64,000 bases of DNA, taken from contig JAKUCV010001094.1 of the NCBI GenBank assembly GCA_028386065.3, positions 127,245 to 191,244 on the forward strand, written 5' to 3'. Of this stretch, positions 19,734 to 30,023 are shown piece by piece. The DNA is from Turnera subulata. Taxonomy: Eukaryota > Streptophyta > Magnoliopsida > Malpighiales > Passifloraceae. The notes beneath the pieces are model-generated. The model searched no databases and was not told the origin of the DNA. It worked only from the letters and a program-made list of their open reading frames with translations. Every line of letters starts with the position of its first letter. Within the stretch, counting starts at the first letter, position 1. Both the position numbers and the translations under genes were made by a program.

Positions 19734-22409
19734 GTTAGAATAAACGATTCTAATAAAACCTATCTTTGTCATTGTCGATTGGGCCATATAAACGAGACCC
19801 GCATTTCTAAACTCCATAAAGATGGATATTTAGACTCATTTGATTATGAATCACATGAGACATGTGAGTCTTGTTTGTTAGGCAAGATGACGAAGGCTCC
19901 TTTTACCGGTAAAGGTGAGAGGGCTTCCGACCTGTTAGGTCTTATACATAGTGATGTCTGCGGACCGATGTCGACACAGGCTAGAGGCGGTTTTTCATAC
20001 TTCATTACATTTACTGATGATTTCAGTAGATATGGCTATGTGTATCTAATGAGACACAAGTTAGAATCCTTTGAAAAGTTCAAAGAATTCAAGAATGAAG
20101 TACAGAATCAACTCGGCAAAAGTATTAAAATGCTTCGATCAGATCGAGGAGGTGAATACTTAGGCCGAGAATTCCTTGATCATCTAAAGGAGTGTGGTAT
20201 AGTATCACAGCTCACTCCTCCGGGTACGCCTCAATGGAAAGGTGTATCCGAAAGGAGGAATAGAACCTTGCTAGACATGGTTCGTTCGATGATGAGTCAA
20301 GCTGACCTTCCTCCTTCATTTTGGGGACATGCATTATTAAGTGCTGCTTTTACACTTAACCGTGTTCCTTCAAAATCGGTCGAAAAGACACCATATGAGA
20401 TATGGACTGGGAGGCGTCCCAATTTGTCTTTTATGCGGATTTGGGGTTGTGAGGCTTACGTGAGACGTGAAGTATCAGATAAACTCGGCAATAAATCTGA
20501 TAAGTGCTTCTTTGTAGGATACCCTAAGGAAATGAAAGGGTATTATTTCTATAATCCTTTAGAGAACAAAGTGTTTGTTGCTCGGACTGCTATTTTTCTA
20601 GAAAGAGAATTTATTTCTAGAAGAATCAGTGGGAGGAAAGTAGAACTCGAAGAAGTTCGGGATAATGAGGCTGAGATGGAACAAGGGCAGGAACCACAAG
20701 ATGTTGTGGATGAGATTCCTGTACCTGTAACACATGGACCGCGTAGGTCGAATAGGACTCGGTATGAGCCTGAGAGATATGGATTTCTCATGACTCATAC
20801 TGGAGACGTGATGCTCATAGATGAGGATGAGCCCACTTCCTATCAGCAGACCATCACGGGTCCGGACTCTGAGAAGTGGCTAGAAGCCATAAATTCGGAA
20901 ATGGAATCCATGTATCAAAACAAGGTTTGGACCTTGGTTGATCCACCTGAAGGGGTAAAACCCATAGGGTGCAAATGGGTCTTTAAGAGAAAGACCGACA
21001 TGGATGGTAATGTGATTACCTATAAAGGGCGATTGGTTGCGAAAGGTTTCAAGAAAGTTCATGGTATTGACTATGATGAAACTTTCTCACCAGTTGCCGT
21101 GGTTAAATCCATCCGGATTCTTTTGGCTATAGCGGCATACTACGATTATGAGATATGGCAAATGGATGTCAAAACCGCTTTCCTTAAAGGAAATCTTTTA
21201 GAGGATGTGTACATGACACAGCCTGAAGGTTTTGTCATTCCAGAGAATGCCAATATGGTATGCAAGTTGCAGAGATCCATTTATGGATTGAAGCAAGCTT
21301 CTAGGAGTTGGAATCTTTGTTTCAATGACGTAATCAAAGAGTTTGGTTTCATTAAGAACGAAGATGAACCATGTGTTTACAAGAAGGTTAGTGGGAGCAC
21401 TATTGTTTTCTTGTTATTGTATGTTGACGACATCTTACTCATTGGGAATGACATTCCGACACTACAGTCTGTAAAGGCTTGGTTAGGAAAGAATTTCTCG
21501 ATAAAGGACTTAGGAGAAGCTGCCTACATGTTAGGTATAAAGATCTATAGAGAAAGATCCAAAAGGCTTCTCGGGCTAAGTCAGAGTACGTATATTGATA
21601 AGGTGCTAAAGAGGTTTCGCATGCAAGATTCCAAGAAAGGATTCTTGCCCTTGTCACATGGCGTAGCTCTCTCAAAGGATCAATGTCCTAGTACATCTAA
21701 GGAGAGAGAGCAGATGAGTAAAATTCCTTATGCTTCAGCAATAGGATCTATCATGTATGCCATGTTATGTACTCGACCGGATGTCGCTTATGCTTTGAGT
21801 GTCACAAGTAGATACAAGTCTGATCCCGGTGAGAGTCACTGGTCAGCAGTTAAGAATATCCTTAAGTACTTGAGAAGGACTAAGGATGCATTCCTGGTTT
21901 ACGGAAGCGTGGATAAGCTCGTTGTAAAGGGTTATACCGATGCTAGCTTCCAGACCGACAGGGATGATTTTAGATCGCAGTCAGGTTATGTGTTTTGTCT
22001 AGGTGGAGGTGTTGTATGCTGGAAGAGTTCGAAGCAAGAGACGGTAGCCGATTCTACAACCGAGGCTGAGTACATTGCTGCCTCAGATGCGGCGAAAGAG
22101 GTTGTTTGGATCAAGAAGTTCGTAACTGAACTTGGGGTGGTTCCAAGTATCGAGAGTCCGATTGAGCTCTATTGTGATAACAATGGGACAATCGCACAGG
22201 CTCAGGAACCGAGATACCACCAGAGATCCAAACACATACTCCGACGCTATCATCTTATTAGAGTGATCATAGACAGAGGCAATGTCAGGCTGTGCAGAGT
22301 TCCTTCAGAGAACAATGTAGCAGACCCGTTGACTAAGCTGCTCACACAGCAGAAGCATGATGGTCATGCTGCATCTATTGGCATTAGATACATGTATGAT
22401 TGGCTTTAG
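19734..22409 (+). CDS. COP-W pol: integrase, reverse transcriptase, RNase H (5' truncated frame)
   Basis: The frame is open from 19734 to TAG at 22409 without an ATG near its start. Integrase: HHCC finger (HCRLGH ... CESCLLGK), then D, D, E in IHSDVCGP, LRSDRGGEY and GVSERRNRT (ORF residues 59, 122, 158 counted from 19779). RT: motif A WQMDVKTAFLKG and catalytic YVDDILLIG (about 21420). RNase H: KGYTDASFQ, STTEAEYIA, YCDNNGTIA. The domain order integrase-RT-RNase H is that of Ty1/copia. All these catalytic residues are present, so only the link to gag is broken. Lineage within copia is not assigned. Confidence 0.9.
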   Translation, partial: VRINDSNKTYLCHCRLGHINETRISKLHKDGYLDSFDYESHETCESCLLGKMTKAPFTGKGERASDLLGLIHSDVCGPMSTQARGGFSYFITFTDDFSRYGYVYLMRHKLESFEKFKEFKNEVQNQLGKSIKMLRSDRGGEYLGREFLDHLKECGIVSQLTPPGTPQWKGVSERRNRTLLDMVRSMMSQADLPPSFWGHALLSAAFTLNRVPSKSVEKTPYEIWTGRRPNLSFMRIWGCEAYVRREVSDKLGNKSDKCFFVGYPKEMKGYYFYNPLENKVFVARTAIFLEREFISRRISGRKVELEEVRDNEAEMEQGQEPQDVVDEIPVPVTHGPRRSNRTRYEPERYGFLMTHTGDVMLIDEDEPTSYQQTITGPDSEKWLEAINSEMESMYQNKVWTLVDPPEGVKPIGCKWVFKRKTDMDGNVITYKGRLVAKGFKKVHGIDYDETFSPVAVVKSIRILLAIAAYYDYEIWQMDVKTAFLKGNLLEDVYMTQPEGFVIPENANMVCKLQRSIYGLKQASRSWNLCFNDVIKEFGFIKNEDEPCVYKKVSGSTIVFLLLYVDDILLIGNDIPTLQSVKAWLGKNFSIKDLGEAAYMLGIKIYRERSKRLLGLSQSTYIDKVLKRFRMQDSKKGFLPLSHGVALSKDQCPSTSKEREQMSKIPYASAIGSIMYAMLCTRPDVAYALSVTSRYKSDPGESHWSAVKNILKYLRRTKDAFLVYGSVDKLVVKGYTDASFQTDRDDFRSQSGYVFCLGGGVVCWKSSKQETVADSTTEAEYIAASDAAKEVVWIKKFVTELGVVPSIESPIELYCDNNGTIAQAQEPRYHQRSKHILRRYHLIRVIIDRGNVRLCRVPSENNVADPLTKLLTQQKHDGHAASIGIRYMYDWL

Positions 22410-22410
22410 T

Positions 22411-22423
22411 GCAAGTGGGAGAT
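22411..22423 (+). promoter_or_regulatory. COP-W polypurine tract
   Basis: GCAAGTGGGAGAT abuts the 3' LTR start TGTTAGTG; typical plus-strand primer of copia elements. Confidence 0.75.
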
Positions 22424-23943
22424 TGTTAGTGTAATATGTCCAAAAGCCAATGTATGGATGATTGTATAGAGTCTTGTATACACTTTGAGGTTATTCCAAT
22501 AAATATCGTTTATGAGATAAGCGCTTGCACATATTTATAACCCTAGAATATTTCGATATTCTTAAATGTCCCTAGTCGATTATTATTATGGATGAGTTGT
22601 AATAATACATTGAGACTAGCGTATGTTGAGAATTGCATATGTGATATGAATTCTACATACGGGTACAAGTTAGAGAGCTTGTGGACTGGACCGACCCACA
22701 TAAGAACGCTACATGGAACGTTGTATGTTTTTCGATAGCGGTTCTTATATGTATTGTCCCTAGACCTGCGATTGTCAAGGTTCCCAACATTTGAGTCGTA
22801 TATTTTGATATTACTCTTGGCTATTTCGTAAATGAATAGACTTAGTGTAATCATTGGGTATGCGATAAGTGTGTAGTGGGTTTTGTATGATCTAGAGGGG
22901 ATTCGTCCAACCCATATAACGGGTATATTATCGGATGGTTTCTTGATGGAGTTGAACAGTAAATGCACGGCCGTGCTCGGATTATGATATGTGATATCAT
23001 GAGTATCCGTTTTACACAGTTAACTCGAGGATCAAGAAACCGAGATTAAACATATACGAGATTGACATATTCCATGTCTCGTGTTTAATCTTGATAATCG
23101 GACGAAGGGACGATGACATGTTTGCGAGGCATATGAATCAGTACTGATCTTTTCGTTCCGGTAGCAATGATGTGTTACTAGACGCCGCTCTTTGCTTATA
23201 ATTGCAAAATGAGATTTTACAATTATTGCCGGACGTTACAAGTGCCTACAGGGTCACACACATAGAGCCGTTGACTCGAGCAGGTGGTGGAACCGTGGTT
23301 GGACCATGGTTCGACCGAGTGTGGTTGGACCGTGATTGAACCAGGGTCGTTTTTGTTCAATAACTATCTGAATTATTGAACCAAAGATAGTGCTGTGATG
23401 TGTGATAATGCATTAGTGGTGGACAAATGATAGTGAGTGTCATTATCATGCTCTTATGGGCCATGATGTTTGCCATTAGTCTAATTAACTAATGCATTAT
23501 GTGTGAGTGGATTTTTGAGTGGAGTAATCTGATCACTCTCATTTTTTCTTCACTCTAGTGTGTTGAGTTTTTCAGACTTGAGAGCTTCAGAAAATACACA
23601 CATCACACTCTTCCTCTTGAGAAAGAAAAGGAGACCAAAACACCACACAGCTCCCGGAAATACGCAGCTAGCACCGTGTTTCGGAAGAGCTCGGGTTGGA
23701 GATCGTGAGACGATTCCCAGCCAACAGTCATGGTTCGTGTGGATACCGTAGAGGAGCAGGACGTTCATCCAGCTCTTGCTGATTCGCACCTCCAGTTGGG
23801 TGAAAGATCCTAACCGTTACAGGTACGTAAAATTCTTATAACTCGGTTTAGCTATTTTTCACTTAGATCCTCCATGTGTATCCGGATTTCCGCTGCGTTT
23901 ATGCTTGCATTTGAGTGTCAATTGCATGTCCCGGATACTTATA
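22424..23943 (+). repeat. COP-W 3' LTR
   Basis: TGTTAGTGTAATATG to GGATACTTATA; 1520 bp against 1519 bp for the 5' copy. The canonical final CA reads TA in both copies. Confidence 0.9.
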
Positions 23944-24156
23944 CCAATAACTTTGGGATGAGATGATTCCCAAAACCCCGGGATGAGATGATTCCTGGCA
24001 ACTAACCACCTTCAAGATGAGATGATTCCTGAAGTGGAGCACGGGGTGCTCCAACCATGGACATACACCTCTTACATCGGACCACTCAAATTTGGTTGCT
24101 CCTTTTCTTGCGTTGTTTCGTCCTTAGTTCCTAAGGACTCATCAACGAGGGGCATC
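23944..24156 (+). other. LARD-X internal end and purine tract
   Basis: The GATGAGATGATTCC repeat resumes, followed by about 120 bp of unique sequence and AACGAGGGGCATC (24144-24156), a purine-rich tract directly before the LTR start TGTGAGTACCC. Confidence 0.65.
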
Positions 24157-25830
24157 TGTGAGTACCCAAATTTAACCTACAAACATTCTTTTAAATTGGT
24201 TTTTGAACATGCTTGAACCTTAGGATTAATGAGATGATTTGGTCCTGGGATAGGGCTTGATAAGAATTTAATTTAATAGAATAAATATGTTTTGGTAAAT
24301 TTAACCTTTATGTGTTTGGACCCTAGGATTAATGAGATGATTTAATCTTAAGATAAAAATATATTAAAGTCTAAATGCGCTAAAATATATTTTATTTTAT
24401 TTCTCGGGCTTTGTTATTTATTTTCAACCAAATTATATTGAGATGATTTATTTTTGGGTTAGGAATGAATTTAGAAGTCCAAGTTAATGAGATATGATTT
24501 TTCTAGAGTTTATTGACCCATAAACACATTACTTGCAGACTAATTTTAGCTCTGTTTTTCGTGGAAAAATAAGAGTTAAATCATCCTTAAAAGGTAAATG
24601 TAGTTTTTGACTTGATTTTGCATAAAATAGGGATGTTAATGTGAATTAATCAATTAGGAGAAGACTAGGGGGAGTACTAATCAAGAAAAGAGGATTTTCT
24701 GGGTTGATTGGGGGTTGATTATACGGTTTGATCAAATCAGGGCGGAATTAAGGGGATTGTGGACCCAAAAAAGGAAAGAACGCGTGAAATCGGAAGAGCC
24801 GGGCGATCATCTCGGGATGATCACCAGCTCTTGGCGATCATGGAGTGATGACCGCCGATCCTGGCTGCATCCAAGTGATGACCGCCGGCCCTGGCGGTCA
24901 TGGGTGTCCAGAAACTAATTTTTCACCCGATTTTGTTTCTAATTCTATCCTTCACGGTTTTGTCCAGATTTTCGGCCAAATTCTTGACCATTAAGAAGTG
25001 TACGCCTCTATACTCCCCAGAACTCTATAAATAGGACCTCTAATTCACAATTCAAGGGATCAATCTCTCTTTACACACACACCCCATAAGCTTTGTTTGC
25101 TTGGAGAAACTCTACTTTTCCAAGCCTAAAAACATTTCTATAGGAAGAAACTCTAGAGAAATTTCGTGGGAAAGCATCAAGAAAGAAGCCAACAAAACGA
25201 GATCAAGAGGAGATCAAGAGGAGGAAGCAATCAAAACCAATCTAGGAGCCAAGAAGGGGGACAATTCGAGTAGAGGGACCTGATGTGATCTTGGATTCTC
25301 CGGAAAGCTAGGAGGGAGACCTACAACTTTTCTGTTGAAACTAGAAGTTGAATCGGCCGTTTTCTTTGTCCAAAATCCAATAGAACAAGACCTATAGAGA
25401 GGGCCGACCCGAACCGATTGAAAAATCGCCCGACCGAAGTTCAACTGCGAACCGACGTTCTCAACCGACCTAATATCGCTCGGTCGGGTCGGTTGCGGTT
25501 AGCTAGTCCACCGACCCCTTAACCGATCACCCGACCCAGCTCAACCGACCACTCGTTCCCACTTTTACCCTAGGTATAAAAAAAAAAATCAGCACCCAAT
25601 CTTATTCTAATTCTCCCCCGATATCTCATTCTCTTTAGTCTCCCCCCCATTCTCTAACCCTAGCAGCCAAACACCATACCCACACCCACCCCCACCCCCT
25701 CCATTTCGATTCGTCGCCATCTATATCCTCCACACCCATTATTTTTTTGTGATGGATGAGAAGAACAAGAGGAAGCTTCACACCCATCATTTTTCTGTGA
25801 AGGAGTAGAAGAAGAAGAGGAAGAAGAAGC

Positions 25831-26832
25831 ATGTTGATAAAAGCCATTCACTTCTCAAGCGCATTGATAAAAGCCATTCACCCTTACTCTTCGACTTCTT
25901 CCACTTCCTCCTACAAGCTCATCCCTCGCTCTTGCTCCTCAGCTTCTTCTTTCTTCAACTCCGGCATTGGCGGTTACGGCTCCCGATCCATGACGCCCAG
26001 CCGCGGCTGCTCCGATTCAATGTACTACGGTTCGCGTGGCGGGTATGGCAACCGCACGCCCGTCGGCTTTGGCTCCGATGAGCTGCTTGGTGAACAGCTC
26101 GAGCCTGCCCCCAGGATTGGGGATAGCATCACGGTTACGATTCGGTTTTGACAGTTAAGGTAATACTAGATCTGAGTGTAGTGGATCAAGATCTAATCCT
26201 GTCAAAATTGAAATAGATTTAGGGTTGTGTTTCAGTTTTCTCTACATTGAGAGAATGTGTTTGGTTGTCGTGAGCGGGAGTTCCAAAAAGGGGATGAGAT
26301 TGCGTGGTACACGGATGGGGATTAGATTATTTGTAACGAGTATAATCCAGCTAGAGCTTATACATTTGGTACTGTTACTATTTGTTGCTGTTTTGTTTCT
26401 AATTTTGAAATGGACTTTTATTTTCTTTTTTTTTGTGATTGATTTGGATTATGAAATGTTACTAAAAATGCTTGCTAATTTTGCGTTGATGTAGATAAGG
26501 TGTTTGGACCGCACACCGGCTCTCAAGAGGTATATGATGTTGCTGCCAAACCTGTAGTTAAAGCCGCAATGGAAGGAGTTAATGGTATGTGCATCGTGAT
26601 TTTCAAGTCTATTTAATTTAATTTAATTTAATTCAATTGATTTGAATTTGGATCAAGCTATGGAAATAATTGAGTTTGTGTGGTTCTTATATGGTTATTT
26701 CCGTTTTGGACATAATTGAATTAATTTTCCAAAGGTTGTATGACCTGTGCTTGATGCTGAGATTCTTTTGACAATGCAGGAACTGTTTTTGCTTATGGTG
26801 TTACTAGTAGTGGAAAGACCCACACTATGCAT
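25831..26832 (+). pseudogene. Captured kinesin-7-like motor-domain gene fragment (4 exons)
   Basis: Exon 1 (25831-26159) encodes a Ser-rich N-terminus, then SMTPSRGCSDSMYYGSRG, NRTPVGFGSDELLGE and DSITVTIRF. Exon 2 (26271-26368) gives EREFQKGDEIAWYTDGD, a stop, and NEYNPARAYTF. Exon 3 (26495-26584) gives DKVFGPHTGSQEVYDVAA and VKAAMEGVNG; exon 4 (26780-26832) the P-loop FAYGVTSSGKTHTMH. This is the start of the kinesin motor domain, most like plant kinesin-7 proteins with plastid- or mitochondrion-type leaders. Introns 2 and 3 and the donor after exon 4 keep GT and AG in phase, so genomic DNA was captured. Stops at 26149 and in exon 2, and a lost acceptor before exon 2, make it non-functional. 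A 30-bp duplication occurs at 25834-25893. Nothing convincing of the motor follows exon 4 beyond a possible GD at 27220. Confidence 0.88.
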
Positions 26833-28141
26833 GTAAGTAATATGATTTTGCCAAAGATTTAATCATCAATTCTATTCCTGACTCTGAAGCTGTAATGACA
26901 ACCTAGTGATGGTTCTTGCATGCTTGCTTCTTTATATGGTTATTGGAAGTACCTTGTCAGCATTCTTTCTCTATAATTTCCATGAGTTTTACTAGGCATT
27001 AGAGCTCTCATCTCATATTTACCTTCTGAAATTGCTTGTCTGTCATACCTGACTTTGATTCGTCATAACAAAATGTAAATATTTTCTAGCAAGATTGGTG
27101 TGTGACTAGATGCCATAGTAAATGGTGACCTGCTATTTGCCTTATCCTGCTATACAGATTATCACCATTGATTATCTGTTTCATCCAACCCTTCATGTGA
27201 TTGTCGTGACTTGGTGCAGGGGGATGAGTTGATGGTGAAAGTGAATAAATTGACATCACTTCTCAAGTACTTTTATATTATTACAGTTGCAATGAAGTTG
27301 TTTGAGTGGTAAAATCTTGTCCTCTAATGTTCTTTATTTAATTTTTCACTTATGGGCTACAGATTTAGACTTTATGGAATAGGTGTTGTCTGGTCATTGA
27401 TATGCAAAAACTATTGACAAATTGTCGTATAACAGAGCTGTCTTTGTCGGTGATACTCTTTTTTCATTCAGAATGCAGTTAGAAATATCCGACTAGAGTT
27501 GGCTGCTGGCAGCTTGGGAGCTTGGGAGCTGTGGACTAATTCTTGCTGCCCACCATAATATTTCTATCTAATTCTTGCTATGGACTTTTGTGTTAATTTT
27601 ACATCAAGTTGTGGACTTTTTATGTTAATTTCACAATTTCTTGGTGTGTAATTCAGGCTGATGTGGCCTTGTGGCTAACTTTTGTGTCTTTAATATTTTG
27701 TTTAAACAAGGTTTACAATCAGGATGTTTAATTAGAATTACATTTCCATTCTCATTTTTTATTTTCACACTGTCCATTGTCCATTACTCTTTAAATCAGA
27801 TTTGTTGTGATTTAATTTAAGGAGGTAAAAAAATAACAATTTTGGGCCATTTTCTTAGGCTACAATGAGTGGAGACAGTAGAAAATCATGTGGGCTGGCC
27901 TATTTTCCTTTTTGAAAAAAAAATTATGTGGGCTGGCCCATTTTAATGTTAGCAATGTTAGCCCACTTTGAAAATTAACCGACCTAACCGACTTAACCGA
28001 CCCGAGCCAACCGACACTCGAGTCAACCGACACCCGACCTAACCGACCAACCGATCGGGTGACAGCCTTTAACCCGCCATATTGGTCGGTCAGGTGTCGG
28101 GTGAACCATTAACGGACCCCAACCGACCCGTGAACAACCCT
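26833..28141. other. HAT-K right part
   Basis: AT-rich, intron-like sequence without a supported frame runs to about 27960. The subterminal ACCGACC repeats and the right end follow. An acceptor-like TTGGTGCAG at 27211-27219 may mark a fifth exon whose coding part was lost. Confidence 0.5.
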
Positions 28142-28682
28142 ACCTATAGATTCTGTCCAACAACCGAGATAAGTGTTCTAATCCCTTTTGATCGTGAATC
28201 TTATTGATCGCTATTTACTGATGACTTGGTGTTGTTGAATGATACTTTTGTGGGTGGTGTGAGTGTTGTGATGCCATGACAAGAACTACGTGGCTTTGAA
28301 CTCGGTCATCGGGGTATGTTGGTGGAGACTCAGCCCAAATATTTTGATTTTCTTTTTTTTGTTTCAGTTTTATGCTACTATTATGTGATTTGTTTTCCAC
28401 ACTATGCACACTTGCACAAGGCATACTTATGTTCTTCAATTGCACAAAGTTTCGCCCCAACACGGATGGGTGCCTAACATCTTTCCATCCGTGACGAACC
28501 CCCGAGTCCAGCATCTTTGGTTTGCTCATGGATTGCCGAATTAGAGTCATGAAACGGTTTTTCTCGAATTTTTCCTTACAATAGAATTTGGTGGCGACTC
28601 CAAAGTTGTTGGATGACGGTTAAGAGGAAGGTGTAAAGGAATAGGTGAGAAGGCCCAAGTGATTTTGGATCGGATTCTCACA

Positions 28683-29606
28683 ACAATGAAAATAAAGGTG
28701 AGAATAGGGTTTGAAATAGATTGGAGGTTGGGGGCGACATAAATTCTACAGATAAAGCTGCAGAATCGTGCATCCCTTGAAAACCCAAAGTTCTGGGTTT
28801 TTAACCCTTGTTCCAGACCTTCAATGGTGTCTTTAATGGTGGATGATTTTATGGATTAGTGGATGCCTCTCTTCTTCTTCCTTCCTCCTTTATATAGATG
28901 CAACTCCTCTTTTCTTCTTTCTTCCCCACTTGCTGGGAATAATGAGAGTTGAGCAAGTTGGCTCTCAGTTTTCCCAACGTGTTCGTCAGGATAAGGTGCC
29001 ACGGAAAGTGTGTTGATATGTTGAAATCTGACGGGTATGCAGGTTTAGAAAGTGGAATTTTCTCAAGGTGATGTGATTAATGCCTCTAAAGTCTTCTTAG
29101 GGTATGATTGCAGGATTGAAAGTTCTGCAAGTGGCGAAATTTTATATTCTTTCTGCACTTTTCTGGTTTTTGCAAAGTCCACAGGATGAGCGTGTGGTGA
29201 GTCTGTTTGCAATTTTTCTTGATTTTTCCTTGCAATTGATTCCAGCTTCTCTTGTGATTGGAGTGGTGGCACGGAGGCTTTGTGGATCAAGGCAAGGATA
29301 GTGAAATCCATTGAATATTTTGTGATTGGAGGGGGATTCGTGGCCTTTTATTGATTCTGCAATGAACAACAGGCTCTTGAAATCCCGAAACAGGCTCAAG
29401 CTGTGGCAGAGACTGTTTCTACGAATTCTTCAATAAAATCCTTCAAAATTCTTCGAAATGTACCTGGAATCACTAATCAAACAGTAAGGGTTTGAATTTA
29501 GAGGAATATGATGAAATAGGGCAAAGGAAGACATAAAATCATAATAGAATGAGAGCAAATTGTTTCTGAAATGATGCCTAAAACTATTCATATTACACAT
29601 GCATCA
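28683..29606 (-). repeat. ATH-A 5' LTR, 5' part (right of LARD-X)
   Basis: On the minus strand it starts TGATGCATG at 29606. It aligns with ATH-B LTR 42127 to about 43098, including GATTCTGCAG near 28770 (minus CTGCAGAATC). It ends where LARD-X begins. Confidence 0.78.
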
Positions 29607-30023
29607 GTTATGGAAGAGAGAGGTTGTTCACGAGTTTTAAGGAGAGAGAAATAACTCAACTTCCTTTAATAAACTGCCTTGTTTTTTCAGTTACTTTTCC
29701 TTTTCTCAGATGCGGAACACACATAGCCGTTGTCTTAGAACTCCCAGTTGACTTTTGTATTCTCTTTCTTCTTTTTCAATTAACCGCTGCCTATTGCCCA
29801 CTGGATAATAGATTTTCGCTCATCGTTGAACCAAATACTGTAGCTCTTACTCCTTGATGCATTTGACGATTTGATGACAGCCACGATTTGTCCTCGTATG
29901 CTCGTATGCTTAGTGCAAGTGTGAATTGTGTGACAATTGAATATTTTCTAAGTGCATATGTGTGCAATATGTTATGATATGCATAAACACATAAAAATCA
30001 AATGTGAAGCCAAATCAAAATAC
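29607..30023 (-). other. SIRE-Z 3' noncoding region
   Basis: The segment follows the RNase H stop on the minus strand and is cut by ATH-A. No PPT or LTR start is seen; these were presumably removed by the deletion at 1499/1500. Confidence 0.55.

Larger units (their letters stand above)
15430..23943 (+). mobile_element. COP-W: complete Ty1/copia element in LARD-X
   Basis: Two 1.52-kb LTRs (15430-16948; 22424-23943), a tRNA-Met type PBS, a 1.5-kb leader, gag-protease ORF, integrase-RT-RNase H ORF and a purine tract before the 3' LTR. Flanks CCAAC (15425-15429) and CCAAT (23944-23948) form an imperfect 5-bp duplication, and the surrounding tandem repeat continues on both sides. By eye the LTRs differ at about 45 sites, near 3%, so the insertion is fairly recent compared with its host. 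The leader carries the AACATCGATGTT array also found in SIRE-Y. Confidence 0.9.
25398..28141. mobile_element. HAT-K: hAT-like non-autonomous element with captured kinesin gene
   Basis: The element is bounded by a perfect 8-bp duplication ACCTATAG (25390-25397 and 28142-28149), and the uninterrupted site exists in the left LTR of LARD-X (8140-8150). Right end reads inward AGGGTTGTTCACGGGTCGG, a hAT-like terminus; the left end, AGAGGGCCGACCCG, matches it poorly. Both subterminal regions are crowded with ACCGACC and GGTCGG words (25400-25550, 27975-28130). No transposase is visible. The 8-bp duplication excludes a typical 9-bp Mutator event but the superfamily call remains tentative. Confidence 0.72.
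6867..28682 (+). mobile_element. LARD-X: large LTR element without coding capacity, in the ATH-A LTR
   Basis: Two direct LTRs (6934-8694 and 24157-28682, the latter enlarged by HAT-K) flank about 6.9 kb of own internal DNA once COP-W is subtracted. Ends are TGTGAGTACCC and TTCTCACA, a PBS-like word follows the left LTR and a purine-rich AACGAGGGGCATC tract precedes the right LTR. I find no gag or pol motif; the interior is largely tandem repeats. This fits a large retrotransposon derivative (LARD) that would need enzymes in trans. The left end is irregular: 67 bp of internal tail precede a trimmed LTR. Confidence 0.7.
24157..28682 (+). repeat. LARD-X right LTR, interrupted by HAT-K
   Basis: LTR sequence is 24157-25397 and 28150-28682; together 1774 bp, close to the 1761 bp of the left LTR. 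TATA box at 25026-25033 and hairpin at 28461-28493 are shared. It ends CGGATTCTCACA, then ATH-A LTR sequence resumes. Confidence 0.78.
1500..29606 (-). mobile_element. ATH-A: Athila-type Ty3/gypsy element, internally deleted, in SIRE-Z
   Basis: Minus-strand order: 5' LTR start TGATGCATG at 29606, LTR split by LARD-X (28683-29606 and 6273-6866), tRNA-Asp type PBS, gag, protease, a joint between the post-protease linker and the integrase C-terminus, a 3' noncoding region, and 153 bp of the 3' LTR ending at 1500. RT, RNase H, the integrase core and the downstream ORF present in ATH-B are absent, so this is a non-autonomous deletion derivative. The 3' LTR was cut by a deletion that also removed part of the SIRE-Z LTR. 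Confidence 0.8.

Noticed and set aside
25831..26832. Functional kinesin gene
   Set aside because: Only the first part of the motor domain, two in-frame stops, a lost splice acceptor, and location inside a transposon between target duplications.
25398..28141. Mutator-type Pack-MULE
   Set aside because: Target duplication is 8 bp, not 9, and no long terminal inverted repeats are visible; hAT-like fits better, though not proven.
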